12,906 nucleotides of DNA from an uncultured Lachnospiraceae bacterium (GCA_934351765.1 CAKRJM010000042.1:1-12906), one strand, 5' to 3'; positions 5,602-12,837 are shown, counted from the first letter of the stretch. Program-made: numbers and translations. Notes: generated by a model from the sequence alone, not told the origin.

Positions 5602-7854
5602 ATGAAAAATCCATTGAATAAGCGGTTTCTCCGGGAACTCCGCGGAGAATTCGGAAAATATCTGGTGATCTTTATTCTTATGACCGCAACCATCGGCTTT
5701 GTTTCCGGATTTCTGGTTGCAGACAACAGTATGATCAAGGCTTATAATGAAAGCTTTGAGAAATACCATGTGGAGAACGGGAACTTCCGGACGGCCCAAG
5801 AGCTTACCGGGGAGCAGAAAGCTGCCATCGAGGCGGAAGATGTCACATTGTATGAAAATTTTTATGTAGAAGAAGAGGTGGACAACGGGAGCACACTGCG
5901 GATCTATCAGAACCGTGAGGAGGTGGATCTTGTCTGCCTGATGAAAGGAGAGCTTCCGGGATCGGACAACGAGATTGCCATTGACCGGATGTATGCGGAC
6001 AATAACGGATTTTCCGTGGGTGATACCATAGAGGCCGGCGGAAGGAGGCTGACCATTACCGGTCTGGTGGCTCTTCCCGATTACAGCTGTCTGTTTTCCG
6101 ACAACAGCGATACCATGTTTGATGCGGTAAAATTCGGGGTTGCCATTATGACACCGGAGGGCTTTGCGTCCTTTGGAGACATCCATCTTTCCTATAATTA
6201 TTCCTGGCTGTATAAAAATGCACCCGGGGATGACATAGAAGAAAAGGAGATGTCGGATGACCTGATGAAGGTGATCGCCGGAACGGCTGTGCTGGAAAAC
6301 TATGTGCCGCGGTATCTGAATCAGGCCATTAACTTCACCGGTGAGGACATGGGCGGCGACCGCGCCATGATCACAACGCTGCTGTATGTGGTTATTGTCA
6401 TCATGGCCTTTGTATTCGGTGTTACCACCAGCAATACCATCGCCAGGGAAGCAGCGGTGATCGGAACACTCCGTGCTTCCGGCTATAAAAAGGGAGAGCT
6501 GGTGCGTCATTATATGATCATGCCGGCCCTTGTCACGGTGATCGGGGCTGTAATCGGAAATATCTTAGGCTATACCTGTCTGAAGGATGTCTGCGCGGGT
6601 ATGTATTACGGAAGCTACAGCCTGACAACCTATAAAACGGTATGGAATGCCGATGCGTTTATCATGACCACCGTAGTTCCTCTGGTTCTGATGCTCCTGA
6701 TCAATTTCCTGGTGCTGGTAAAGAAGCTTTCCCTCTCTCCGCTCCAGTTTCTGCGGAGGGAGCTGCGGAAAAAAAGTAAGAAAAAGGCATTTCCGCTCAA
6801 TGAAAAGCTTCCGTTTCTGGGACGGTTCCGTCTCCGGGTGATTTTCCAGAATATGAGCAGCTATGCGCTGCTGTTCATCGGAATCCTGTTCGCAAACCTG
6901 CTTCTGTTGTTCGGCCTGCTTCTTCCGGCGGTACTGAAGGATTTTCAGAATTCCATCACGGACCATATGATCTGTGAATATCAGTATCTGCTGAAGACAC
7001 CGATGGAGACGGAGAATGATCAGGCGGAGAAGTTTGCTGCCGTGTCGCTGGAAACACTGGAGGGAACTTATAAAAGTGAGGATATTTCCATTTTCGGAGT
7101 GGAGGATGACAGTGCTTATCTGGCCCTGGATTTTTCCGGCGGCCATGTTTATGTAAGCGATGGGTATGCGGAAAAATTTAAGGTCAGACCGGGTGATAGT
7201 ATTACGTTGAAGGAACGGTATGGGGACAGGGAGTATGAGTTTACGGTAGATGGAACGTATGATTATCCGGGCGCCCTGTCGGTATTCATGAGCAGAGAAA
7301 CATTTTGCGATACCTTTGATCGTGATGCGGACTATTTCAACGGTTATTTCTCCAATGAAAAGCTGACCGATCTGGACGAGAAATATGTGGCGGCTGTGAT
7401 TGACGAGGAGGCTCTTACAAAGCTGTCCCGCCAGCTTGATGTTTCCATGGGTCAGATGATGTATCTGGTTGACGGATTTGCAATCATGATTTATGTGGTG
7501 CTTCTGTATCTTCTTTCCAAGATCGTTATCGAGAAGAATGCCCAGTCTATTTCCATGGTGAAGATCCTGGGCTATACCGGAGGGGAGATCAGCCGTCTGT
7601 ATCTTGTCTCCACGGCAGTGGTAGTTGTGCTGTCGCTGCTCATCAGCCTGCCCATTGAGTCGGCTGTGATGCGGTGGCTGTTTGAAAATTACATGATGCA
7701 GAGCATATCCGGCTGGCTGCCCTACACGGTGTCACCGGTGATCTTTGTGAAGATGATGGTCATCGGTCTGGTGACCTATGCAGCTGTGGCGGCGCTGGAA
7801 TACCGGAAGATCCGGAAGGTACCGCTGGACGAAGCATTAAAGAATGCGGAATAA
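5602..7854 (+). CDS. FtsX/MacB-type ABC permease with two FtsX domains
   Basis: A 750-residue membrane protein with about eight helices. Helix 1 is at residues 19-40. A large extracellular domain follows (about 41-255), then an FtsX core with helices near 258-280, 306-328 and 353-373. A helix near 418-442 comes next, then a second extracellular domain (about 446-618) and a second FtsX core with helices near 623-643, 669-690 and 715-735. The segments AREAAVIGTLRASGYKKGEL and SISMVKILGYTGGEISRLY are the paired coupling-helix regions of the two FtsX domains, which contact the ATPase. AGGAGGT at 5591-5597 sets the start. This duplicated form is common in Firmicutes exporters of lipids, toxins or antimicrobial peptides. 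No BceB-like ten-helix layout and no adjacent two-component system are seen. It ends with the hairpin at 7883-7951. Confidence 0.92.
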   Translation: MKNPLNKRFLRELRGEFGKYLVIFILMTATIGFVSGFLVADNSMIKAYNESFEKYHVENGNFRTAQELTGEQKAAIEAEDVTLYENFYVEEEVDNGSTLRIYQNREEVDLVCLMKGELPGSDNEIAIDRMYADNNGFSVGDTIEAGGRRLTITGLVALPDYSCLFSDNSDTMFDAVKFGVAIMTPEGFASFGDIHLSYNYSWLYKNAPGDDIEEKEMSDDLMKVIAGTAVLENYVPRYLNQAINFTGEDMGGDRAMITTLLYVVIVIMAFVFGVTTSNTIAREAAVIGTLRASGYKKGELVRHYMIMPALVTVIGAVIGNILGYTCLKDVCAGMYYGSYSLTTYKTVWNADAFIMTTVVPLVLMLLINFLVLVKKLSLSPLQFLRRELRKKSKKKAFPLNEKLPFLGRFRLRVIFQNMSSYALLFIGILFANLLLLFGLLLPAVLKDFQNSITDHMICEYQYLLKTPMETENDQAEKFAAVSLETLEGTYKSEDISIFGVEDDSAYLALDFSGGHVYVSDGYAEKFKVRPGDSITLKERYGDREYEFTVDGTYDYPGALSVFMSRETFCDTFDRDADYFNGYFSNEKLTDLDEKYVAAVIDEEALTKLSRQLDVSMGQMMYLVDGFAIMIYVVLLYLLSKIVIEKNAQSISMVKILGYTGGEISRLYLVSTAVVVVLSLLISLPIESAVMRWLFENYMMQSISGWLPYTVSPVIFVKMMVIGLVTYAAVAALEYRKIRKVPLDEALKNAE

Positions 7855-7882
7855 AGGAAGAACGTCGGAAAGCGTGCGATGG

Positions 7883-7951
7883 GATCCTTACCGAAGAAGG
7901 AAGAGCGGAGGCTGATATACAGCCTCCGCTCTTCCTTCTTCGGTGAGGATC
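7883..7951. terminator. Long 32-bp hairpin between convergent genes
   Basis: The left arm 7883-7914 pairs with the right arm 7920-7951 around the 5-nt loop ATATA. There are 31 Watson-Crick pairs and one G-U pair. It lies between the stop of the FtsX permease and the stop of the minus-strand XRE gene, so it fits a bidirectional terminator. Neither side has a clear T run, and the stem is much longer than usual. An RNA-stability or small-RNA role cannot be excluded. Confidence 0.7.
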
Positions 7952-7991
7952 ATAAAAATTATCGAGGGAACAGATATGTGTGAATCATATC

Positions 7992-8345
7992 TTATTTTCT
8001 GCTCTTATAAACAGCCCATCGGTCGCATAAGGCCTGAAGGTCGGAAAGACGGTCATCAGGAATTAAAGGCAAACGATGCTGGATGGACGTTTCATAAAAG
8101 GTTCTTGAAGCAGGATCGATGAAAAGTTCATAAACAGGCAGATCAAAAAAGTTTGCTATATCAATAATTGCATCAAGAGACGGAATGAATTTACCATCAA
8201 GAAATTTTTGAATATAGCTTTCATCAAGTTCAATAGCAACACTCAGGTTACGCATAGAAGTATGATTTCGTTCATCATTTACTAAACGGGTAATGTTATC
8301 CCGAAGGATTGTAAGTGCGTTATCATTGGTGTAATTAGAATTCAT
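7992..8345 (-). CDS. XRE-type helix-turn-helix regulator
   Basis: A 117-residue protein. Residues about 13-75 form a five-helix Cro/CI-like domain: DNITRLVNDERNHTSMRNLS, then IELDESYIQKFLDGKFIPSLDAIIDIANFFDLPVYELF. The pattern ESYIQKFLDGK marks the recognition helix, and PSLDAIIDIANFFDLPVYELF is the usual helix 4-5 end. A short C-terminal part of about 40 residues has no recognised domain. The start is preceded by AAGGAG on the minus strand (complement of 8352-8357). A promoter with a palindrome in its spacer lies upstream, so it may be autoregulated. It points away from the BlaI operon and toward the end of the FtsX operon. No toxin or phage partner is adjacent, so its target beyond itself is unknown. 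Confidence 0.87.
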   Translation of the reverse strand: MNSNYTNDNALTILRDNITRLVNDERNHTSMRNLSVAIELDESYIQKFLDGKFIPSLDAIIDIANFFDLPVYELFIDPASRTFYETSIQHRLPLIPDDRLSDLQALCDRWAVYKSRK

Positions 8346-8392
8346 AAAAATCTCCTTTTCTTATAGTCATTATATAGAATTATGAAAACCAC

Positions 8393-8421
8393 AATATGAT
8401 TAATAATCAATAAAATGTCAA
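8393..8421 (-). promoter_or_regulatory. Promoter of the XRE gene
   Basis: On the minus strand, TTGACA (complement of 8416-8421), a 17-nt spacer and CATATT (complement of 8393-8398). The -35 box is perfect and the -10 box is moderate. The leader to the start codon is about 40 nt. Confidence 0.7.
8397..8409. promoter_or_regulatory. 13-bp palindrome in the XRE promoter spacer, candidate operator
   Basis: TGATTA-A-TAATCA is a perfect palindrome between the -35 and -10 boxes of the XRE promoter, touching the -10 box. The position is typical for negative autoregulation by an XRE dimer. It is AT-rich, so chance occurrence is possible. Confidence 0.45.
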
Positions 8422-8467
8422 TAATATGGATTGAAATTCTATAAAATTCAAAAATAGAAAAAACAAC

Positions 8468-8496
8468 TTGTCAAACGTCTAATAATCTAGTAGACT
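8468..8496 (+). promoter_or_regulatory. Promoter of the BlaI-M56 operon
   Basis: TTGTCA (8468-8473), a 17-nt spacer and TAGACT (8491-8496). The predicted transcription start is near 8503, just before ATG 8511, which supports the later start at 8529 for the first gene. TATAAA at 8502-8507 is an alternative -10 box. Confidence 0.6.
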
Positions 8497-8498
8497 AA
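8476..8498. promoter_or_regulatory. Candidate BlaI operator overlapping its own promoter
   Basis: The stretch holds the dyad GTCTA (8477-8481) and TAGAC (8491-8495), with CTAG near the middle. It fills the spacer and -10 box, so a bound dimer would block transcription. The first 16 bases, CGTCTAATAATCTAGT, match 10308-10323 at 13 of 16 positions, with all three differences T to A. The last 9 bases (8490-8498) are identical to part of the tandem palindromes at 4803-4830. Confidence 0.6.
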
Positions 8499-8528
8499 GC
8501 ATATAAAGAGATGAATGGAGCGAGAATA

Positions 8529-8927
8529 ATGGAAAGTCAGTACAGAGAAGAAGAAAAGGATTTAAGTGCCTGTGAAACGCTTATTATGAAAGCTATCTGG
8601 GATAAGGGAGAGGATATTTCGATACAGGAGCTTCTGGAAACATTAAAGGTCAAATATGGAAAGGATTACAAAAGAACAACACTTGTGACCTTTATTCTGA
8701 ATCTCGCAGCAAAAGGATTTGCCCGACAGTACCGGAATGGAAAATATGCGTATGTTCATGCCATCAAAAGTGAAGAAGAGTACAGAGAAAAGCTTCTTAC
8801 AGAGCAGATGGATTTCTGGTATGAGGGTGATTCTTCGGAACTGGTGTCGGCATTATGTAAAACAGGAAAAATGACGAAACAGGATATTGAAAAAATCAGA
8901 GGATTGTTGGATGAGTTGGACGATTAA
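8529..8927 (+). CDS. BlaI/MecI/CopY-family transcriptional repressor
   Basis: A 132-residue regulator. A winged-helix domain (about 12-78) opens with LSACETLIMKAIWDKGEDISIQEL. The recognition helix is at about KRTTLVTFILNLAAKGF and the wing is ARQYRNGKYAYV. A C-terminal dimerisation helix region (about 82-132) contains SSELVSALCKTGKMTKQDIEKIRGLLDELD, as in BlaI and MecI. BlaI proteins repress their own operon and targets, and are inactivated by cleavage when the partner M56 protease senses a signal. The M56 gene overlaps the last 17 nt here. The ATG at 8529 was chosen because GGAG (8517-8520) lies 8 nt upstream. ATG 8511 would add six residues but has almost no leader after the predicted transcription start. 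Known targets of the family include beta-lactamase genes, but none is in the window. Confidence 0.92.
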   Translation: MESQYREEEKDLSACETLIMKAIWDKGEDISIQELLETLKVKYGKDYKRTTLVTFILNLAAKGFARQYRNGKYAYVHAIKSEEEYREKLLTEQMDFWYEGDSSELVSALCKTGKMTKQDIEKIRGLLDELDD

Positions 8928-10266
8928 GCTGGTGGCGGGCTTTTTGATGACATCATTGACCGGAAGTATTATTTATCTTGTCTGGCATGCAGTTGGACAG
9001 AGACTGGAAGCGGCGGGATATCTGAATATTCTTTATCGGCTGATGAAGGTTATTATCATATTTTTTATGGTTCCGTGTCTGTTCTGGCTGATGGATTATC
9101 AGGAACAGAACTATGCATTTTATGGCGGAAGCCTGTTTTTGCAGACAAAGGCTTTAATGATCGGAAATCTGCTTCTGATTGTTTTATGGGGATTTATGGC
9201 AGGGCGAAGACTGCTTAAGCAGATAAAAGAAATCCGGGCGATCCGGAAGGCGCTGAGAAAACGAATCCCATGTGAAGCAGGAAAAAAAGCTGTTTTCGAG
9301 CAGATATGCGATGATATGAAAATTCGCCGGGGGAGAGTTTCGCTTTGGCAGTCTTATGAGATAAAGGTTCCGATCATATGGGGAATAATCCGGCCGATGA
9401 TTGTTCTTCCGGTGGAAAAATATTCGGAAATCGAGCTGAGAGTGATTTTTACACATGAATTGGTCCATTATTGGCATCATGATGTGATCTGGAAGCGGCT
9501 GGCGGCATTCCTGGCGGCGCTGCATTGTTTCAATCCGGTGCTTTCAAAGCTGAAAGAGGAGTTTGGAAAATGGAGTGAGTATGCCTGCGATTACACAGCC
9601 GGAGAAATTACAGGCGGATATAAAGCCTATTTTGCAGCAATCATGGGAATCCGCGGAAGCAGTGAAACATCTTATTATGCAGCGTCACTGAAGGAACGGG
9701 AGGATGAATTAGTGGAAAGGGTGAGGAAAATGAACAGACAGAAACAGATTAAAAAAAGATCCTTATGGAAAGCAATGGGAATCTGTGCAGCGATGGTATG
9801 CTCCAGTTCATTAACGTTGTTTGCGGCATCACAGGGAATTGCAAAAACATATGAGGTGTTATATGACGCTACGGATGTGGCCTTCGAGGAACCGGCGGAT
9901 CCGGAGCTGATTGAGTATACGGAATACGGAGAAACACCAGGGATTACAGAAGAACTGGGAGAAAGCGAATATGGAACAAGAAGTATTCGGACAATGAGCT
10001 GGACAGTTCCGAATAATGTAAGAAAAACATCAACAGAATTTTATGTAGAATCAGGAAAGAGTATTGTGGTAACTGTTGATGTTGTGCCAGTAGATAGAAC
10101 GGTTAGTGTTGGAATTATTGAACCAGATGGGACGAGACGGTACGTCAATGGAAAAGATCATATTGATCATGTATATGAACTTACACAATCTGGGAAATAT
10201 AGAGTTTATGTGGAAAATAAGAGCGGGGTATCAGTAACAGTAGACGGAGTATATAAAGACAAATAG
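8911..10266 (+). CDS. M56-family (BlaR1/MecR1-like) membrane metalloprotease with beta-rich extracellular domain
   Basis: This 451-residue partner of the BlaI repressor has helices near residues 5-27, 43-61, 82-97 and 288-306. The zinc motif HELVH (182-186) and the downstream ligand in WSEYACD (E223) lie in the cytoplasmic loop between helices 3 and 4, exactly as in BlaR1. After helix 4 comes an acidic linker (about 315-355). The last 95 residues or so are predicted all-beta (WTVPNNVRKTSTEFYVESGK, VVPVDRTVSVGIIEPDG, GKYRVYVENKSG). No penicillin-binding SxxK serine module is present, and the tail is far shorter than the roughly 250-residue BlaR1 sensor. The signal is therefore probably not a beta-lactam. 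ATG 8911 was chosen over TTG 8887 because AGAGG lies 7 nt upstream. The tail resembles PPC-like or jelly-roll ligand-binding modules, but this is tentative. Confidence 0.88.
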   Translation: MSWTIKLVAGFLMTSLTGSIIYLVWHAVGQRLEAAGYLNILYRLMKVIIIFFMVPCLFWLMDYQEQNYAFYGGSLFLQTKALMIGNLLLIVLWGFMAGRRLLKQIKEIRAIRKALRKRIPCEAGKKAVFEQICDDMKIRRGRVSLWQSYEIKVPIIWGIIRPMIVLPVEKYSEIELRVIFTHELVHYWHHDVIWKRLAAFLAALHCFNPVLSKLKEEFGKWSEYACDYTAGEITGGYKAYFAAIMGIRGSSETSYYAASLKEREDELVERVRKMNRQKQIKKRSLWKAMGICAAMVCSSSLTLFAASQGIAKTYEVLYDATDVAFEEPADPELIEYTEYGETPGITEELGESEYGTRSIRTMSWTVPNNVRKTSTEFYVESGKSIVVTVDVVPVDRTVSVGIIEPDGTRRYVNGKDHIDHVYELTQSGKYRVYVENKSGVSVTVDGVYKDK

Positions 10267-10267
10267 A

Positions 10268-10296
10268 TATATGAAGGGGCTTATGTCCCTTTATAT
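10268..10296 (+). terminator. Hairpin after the M56 gene
   Basis: AAGGGGC pairs with GTCCCTT around the loop TTAT (7 bp with one G-U pair), and the flanking TATAT and ATATA extend the stem past a one-base bulge. No T run follows, so it may be a weak terminator or a processing site. Confidence 0.45.
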
Positions 10297-10307
10297 AATA
10301 AATGAAA

Positions 10308-10349
10308 CGACTAAAAAACTAGTTAAAGAATATTATTCCAAAATGGAAT
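10308..10349. promoter_or_regulatory. Regulatory leader of the secreted-protein gene: BlaI-like site plus 15-bp palindrome
   Basis: Two elements are seen. CGACTAAAAAACTAGT (10308-10323) matches the BlaI promoter site 8476-8491 at 13 of 16 bases. ATTCCA-AAA-TGGAAT (10335-10349) is a perfect 15-bp inverted repeat. The promoter itself is unclear. TATAAT at 10294-10299 lies just before the first element but lacks a good -35 box, and TAGAAT at 10354-10359 lies after the second, also without one. An activator-dependent promoter is possible. Confidence 0.5.
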
Positions 10350-10399
10350 GATATAGAATACCCGAATGCGAGTTAGTGGGAAGCAAAGGAGGAAAGACT

Positions 10400-10825
10400 A
10401 TGGGGAAAACAAAAAAGAGAGTAAGTGTATTGGTATTAGTGGCAGCTGCGTTGATGATGTTTTCTGTGGCGGCACTGGCAGACACGATACATCAGTTTTC
10501 GTATACGTATAACGGCCAGACATTAAATTCCAGTGCAGTAACAAAATCCAATAATAACACAGAGGCAAAGGCGACCAGTCTTGCAAAAGGGAATGGTATT
10601 ACCAGTAACGTATTCAGTAATGGCGGAACCATTGCTGCATATTCTGTGCTGAGTGCAGGAAGCGGCGGAAACAGTGGAAGAATGACCTTTACAGCAAATG
10701 GACAGATCAAATACGGAAGCTATTCTTCTCCGAAGAACGGAAGTAAGTATGTTCTTCAGACTACGATTTCCGGATGTAATTTCACGGCGAGAGCGATGTA
10801 TCAGTCCTTTAGCTGGCTCCCGTAA
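10400..10825 (+). CDS. Small secreted protein of unknown function, possible bacteriocin-like or signalling product
   Basis: A 141-residue protein with a clear Sec signal peptide: basic start (GKTKKR), hydrophobic core (about 8-24) and a cleavage site after ALA (about residue 27). The mature part of about 114 residues is rich in Ser, Asn, Gly, Thr and Ala and slightly basic. It has a single cysteine (C126), so no internal disulfide, and a beta-strand pattern ending in FSWLP. There is no LPxTG anchor and no double-glycine leader. AAGGAGG (10386-10392) with a 7-nt gap fixes ATG 10400; an in-frame GTG 10376 is unlikely. It lies between the BlaI-M56 pair and a lipoprotein plus ABC-2 membrane genes. 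That context resembles bacteriocin-like operons with DUF2712 proteins, but similarity to DUF2712 is only a weak impression. The function is not established. Confidence 0.75.
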   Translation: MGKTKKRVSVLVLVAAALMMFSVAALADTIHQFSYTYNGQTLNSSAVTKSNNNTEAKATSLAKGNGITSNVFSNGGTIAAYSVLSAGSGGNSGRMTFTANGQIKYGSYSSPKNGSKYVLQTTISGCNFTARAMYQSFSWLP

Positions 10826-10865
10826 GTCAATGAATGGAAGAAGTGTTAAAATTTAAAGATCATGA

Positions 10866-10892
10866 GAAAGCGCCTTACTCGCGGGCGCTTTC
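10866..10892 (+). terminator. Hairpin after the secreted-protein gene
   Basis: GAAAGCGCC (10866-10874) and GGCGCTTTC (10884-10892) form a perfect 9-bp stem with a 9-nt loop. The 3' side lacks a T run, so termination may be partial. This would give high secreted-protein mRNA with some read-through to the lipoprotein gene. Confidence 0.65.
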
Positions 10893-10924
10893 CTGTGATA
10901 TTATAAAGAGACAGGAGGTGTGCC

Positions 10925-12016
10925 ATGAAAAAAGGAATCGGTATGTTTCTGGCGTTTATGGTTATGTGTATGGGATTAGCCGGATGTAAAGGAAGCAGTC
11001 GGACAGAAAGCCAGGCGGGTAGTGAATTTAAAAACGGAGAGCGGATTACGAAGAAGCTGACAGACCAGGTTACACTTGATGCCGAAATAGAACTTCCGGA
11101 GAACTGGGACGGAACGGTGGAAACCTGTAAGGTGAAGAGTGATTTTTATGATGGGGAAGAACAGGCACCGCAGATGTTTCCGGATATTCCGAAGGAGGAC
11201 TGGCAGACTTATGATGACCGGGATATTGGCGGGAAAACTGCTGCAGTATATTCCGGGAAAATTCGGATCGAAGAAGATCAGGAGCAGCAGCCAGGTTTCA
11301 TTTATGTTGGTATGAGTGTTTCTGTTTTTACAGAACGCGGACAGGCTATGGCGACTTTGCCGAGTCATGTGATATCCGATTCGTTTGTTCCGGATGAAAG
11401 CACCAGACAGGAGTTTTCTTTTTCCACGGTGGAGGCTGCAGCGGAAAAAGCACATCAGTATCTCATGGAGAAAACAGGAGCGGAAGAATTTCGGTTTTTA
11501 ACATTCTATTCTGTTACGGATGAAGAATTAAACGAAAGGCAGAAAGAGTTGGACGAAGCAATGGGTTCGGATGGAAATGATTATCAGTGGACGCAGAAAG
11601 ACTGCTTTTATGATCTGAGGTTTGAACAGCTTGTAAATGGGCTTCCGCTGGTAAGTGATCCCCCGGGGCGAAAGGATAATCTTTATGTACCGAGCGGGAA
11701 AGCAAATGTGATATATTCCGAAAATGGGATTGAATATGTTTCAGGCGGGTGCGGCTATCAGGTTTTGAGCCAAAAGGCAGAAAAAATGGCATCTATGGAT
11801 CAGATCAGTACGGCACTGGAAAGAAAGTTTAAGATGATGACAGGAGTGGAAATCACAATCAGTGAAATGCGGCTGGTATACTATCCGTTTCCAACGTCCG
11901 CCAATGAACTGGATTATGAGTATGAGCTGATTCCGGCCTGGTGCTTTTCGTTTGAAGACATCGGGACACAGCAGGTTTATATCAATGCGCTGACCGGAGT
12001 GGAAATTTCTACCTGA
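10925..12016 (+). CDS. Lipoprotein of unknown function (DUF6034-like impression, with PepSY-like end)
   Basis: A 363-residue surface lipoprotein. MKKGIGMFLAFMVMCMGLAGC is a lipoprotein signal with lipobox LAGC, and the modified cysteine is residue 21. A polar linker follows, then a long extracytoplasmic region. ITKKLTDQVTLDAEIELPENW at its start loosely recalls DUF6034 lipoproteins of Clostridia, but I am not certain of that. The C-terminal LIPAWCFSFEDIGTQQVYINALTGVEIST looks like the final strands of a PepSY/YycI-type domain. AGGAGGTG (10914-10921) precedes the ATG. No clear promoter was seen in the 99-nt gap, so it may depend on read-through past the hairpin at 10866-10892. The ABC-2 gene starts 14 nt after its stop. 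A role as a substrate receptor, an immunity protein or an accessory to the permease is inferred only from context. Confidence 0.8.
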   Translation: MKKGIGMFLAFMVMCMGLAGCKGSSRTESQAGSEFKNGERITKKLTDQVTLDAEIELPENWDGTVETCKVKSDFYDGEEQAPQMFPDIPKEDWQTYDDRDIGGKTAAVYSGKIRIEEDQEQQPGFIYVGMSVSVFTERGQAMATLPSHVISDSFVPDESTRQEFSFSTVEAAAEKAHQYLMEKTGAEEFRFLTFYSVTDEELNERQKELDEAMGSDGNDYQWTQKDCFYDLRFEQLVNGLPLVSDPPGRKDNLYVPSGKANVIYSENGIEYVSGGCGYQVLSQKAEKMASMDQISTALERKFKMMTGVEITISEMRLVYYPFPTSANELDYEYELIPAWCFSFEDIGTQQVYINALTGVEIST

Positions 12017-12030
12017 GAGGGGTGATATGG

Positions 12031-12837
12031 ATGGCATTTGGAGGGGTATTAAAAGCTGATATGCGGAGAATGCTTCGAGGCCGGAACATCTATGTTACGT
12101 TGGCGGGAACCATGCTGATCACCCTGGTAGGAATGGTTCCGGAAATCTGGGCGTACAGAGCGGAGGTTTCCGTTTTTTATCTGGCATATCAGCATACGTT
12201 GTCAAATCAGTTTTTTCTTCTGATGACAATGCTGGCGGTGTTTCCGTTTGGATTAAGTTATCGGGAGGATGAAAAACATCATTATGATTACTGTATGTAC
12301 AGTCGCACCGGAGTGATGGGATATTGCTGGTCGCATATGATAACAGCTGTCGCAGGAACATTTCTGGCGGTATTGACAGGATATCTGCTCAGCTATGGCG
12401 TTCTGGGGTTCTTTTTCCCGCTGCTTCGGGAAGCGGAGCGTCATGCGCTGGAATTAAGTGATAAAGATGTATATACGTGTGTGATTCTTTCGAAAATGCC
12501 GGTGTTCTATTTTGTTTGTACGGCAGCGACAGAGGCGGCAGGACATGCGTTTCTGGCCGGAACTGTATTGTTTTTGTCGGTGTACATAAAGAATTCCTTT
12601 TTACTGCTCAGCATACCGGCGATTTTCTATTATGGCAGCAATGTACTGGGGAATGTACTGGAATTACCTGGAATTTTCAACTGGTATTATGTATTGGAAA
12701 ATGGCGGCTGGCTGGCAGGAAAGATCAGTGATATCCGCCTTTTAATGCCGTGTATCGTGTTGTATTTTGGAAGCCTGATCTGTCTGGAGGGAGTCCTTTT
12801 TGTACGGGCGGTGGAAAGGAGGCGGACAAATGGGTAA
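12031..12837 (+). CDS. ABC-2-type membrane protein, about six helices
   Basis: A 268-residue integral membrane protein. It has a basic amphipathic start (LKADMRRMLRGRN), a first helix near residues 22-40, and further helices near 57-77, 100-125, 155-185, 190-210 and 240-260. This size and layout match permease subunits of ABC-2 exporters. No ATPase motif is present, so the ATPase is probably encoded beyond the right edge. ATG 12031 is preferred because AGGGGTGAT (12018-12026) is a good ribosome binding site at proper spacing. GTG 12022, three codons earlier, lies inside that site. The gene follows the lipoprotein by 14 nt and its last 8 nt overlap the next reading frame. It is therefore part of an operon, and probably one of two different permease subunits. 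Confidence 0.8.
   Translation: MAFGGVLKADMRRMLRGRNIYVTLAGTMLITLVGMVPEIWAYRAEVSVFYLAYQHTLSNQFFLLMTMLAVFPFGLSYREDEKHHYDYCMYSRTGVMGYCWSHMITAVAGTFLAVLTGYLLSYGVLGFFFPLLREAERHALELSDKDVYTCVILSKMPVFYFVCTAATEAAGHAFLAGTVLFLSVYIKNSFLLLSIPAIFYYGSNVLGNVLELPGIFNWYYVLENGGWLAGKISDIRLLMPCIVLYFGSLICLEGVLFVRAVERRRTNG

Noticed and set aside
5581..6510. Minus-strand open frame of 309 codons over the FtsX-type permease
   Set aside because: It is a shadow of the permease reading frame. Its composition (many His, Ile and Gly) and lack of family signals argue against a gene.
8511..8528. Upstream start of the BlaI gene at ATG 8511
   Set aside because: The predicted transcription start near 8503 leaves no room for a ribosome binding site, whereas ATG 8529 has GGAG at good spacing.
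8911..10266. Classical beta-lactam sensor BlaR1/MecR1
   Set aside because: The helix layout and zinc site fit, but no penicillin-binding SxxK module follows the last helix and no beta-lactamase or penicillin-binding gene is in the window.
10400..10825. Lactococcin-972-type bacteriocin
   Set aside because: The size and signal peptide are compatible, but I do not see the Trp/Gly-rich pattern expected of that family, and no DUF1430 immunity protein is recognisable.
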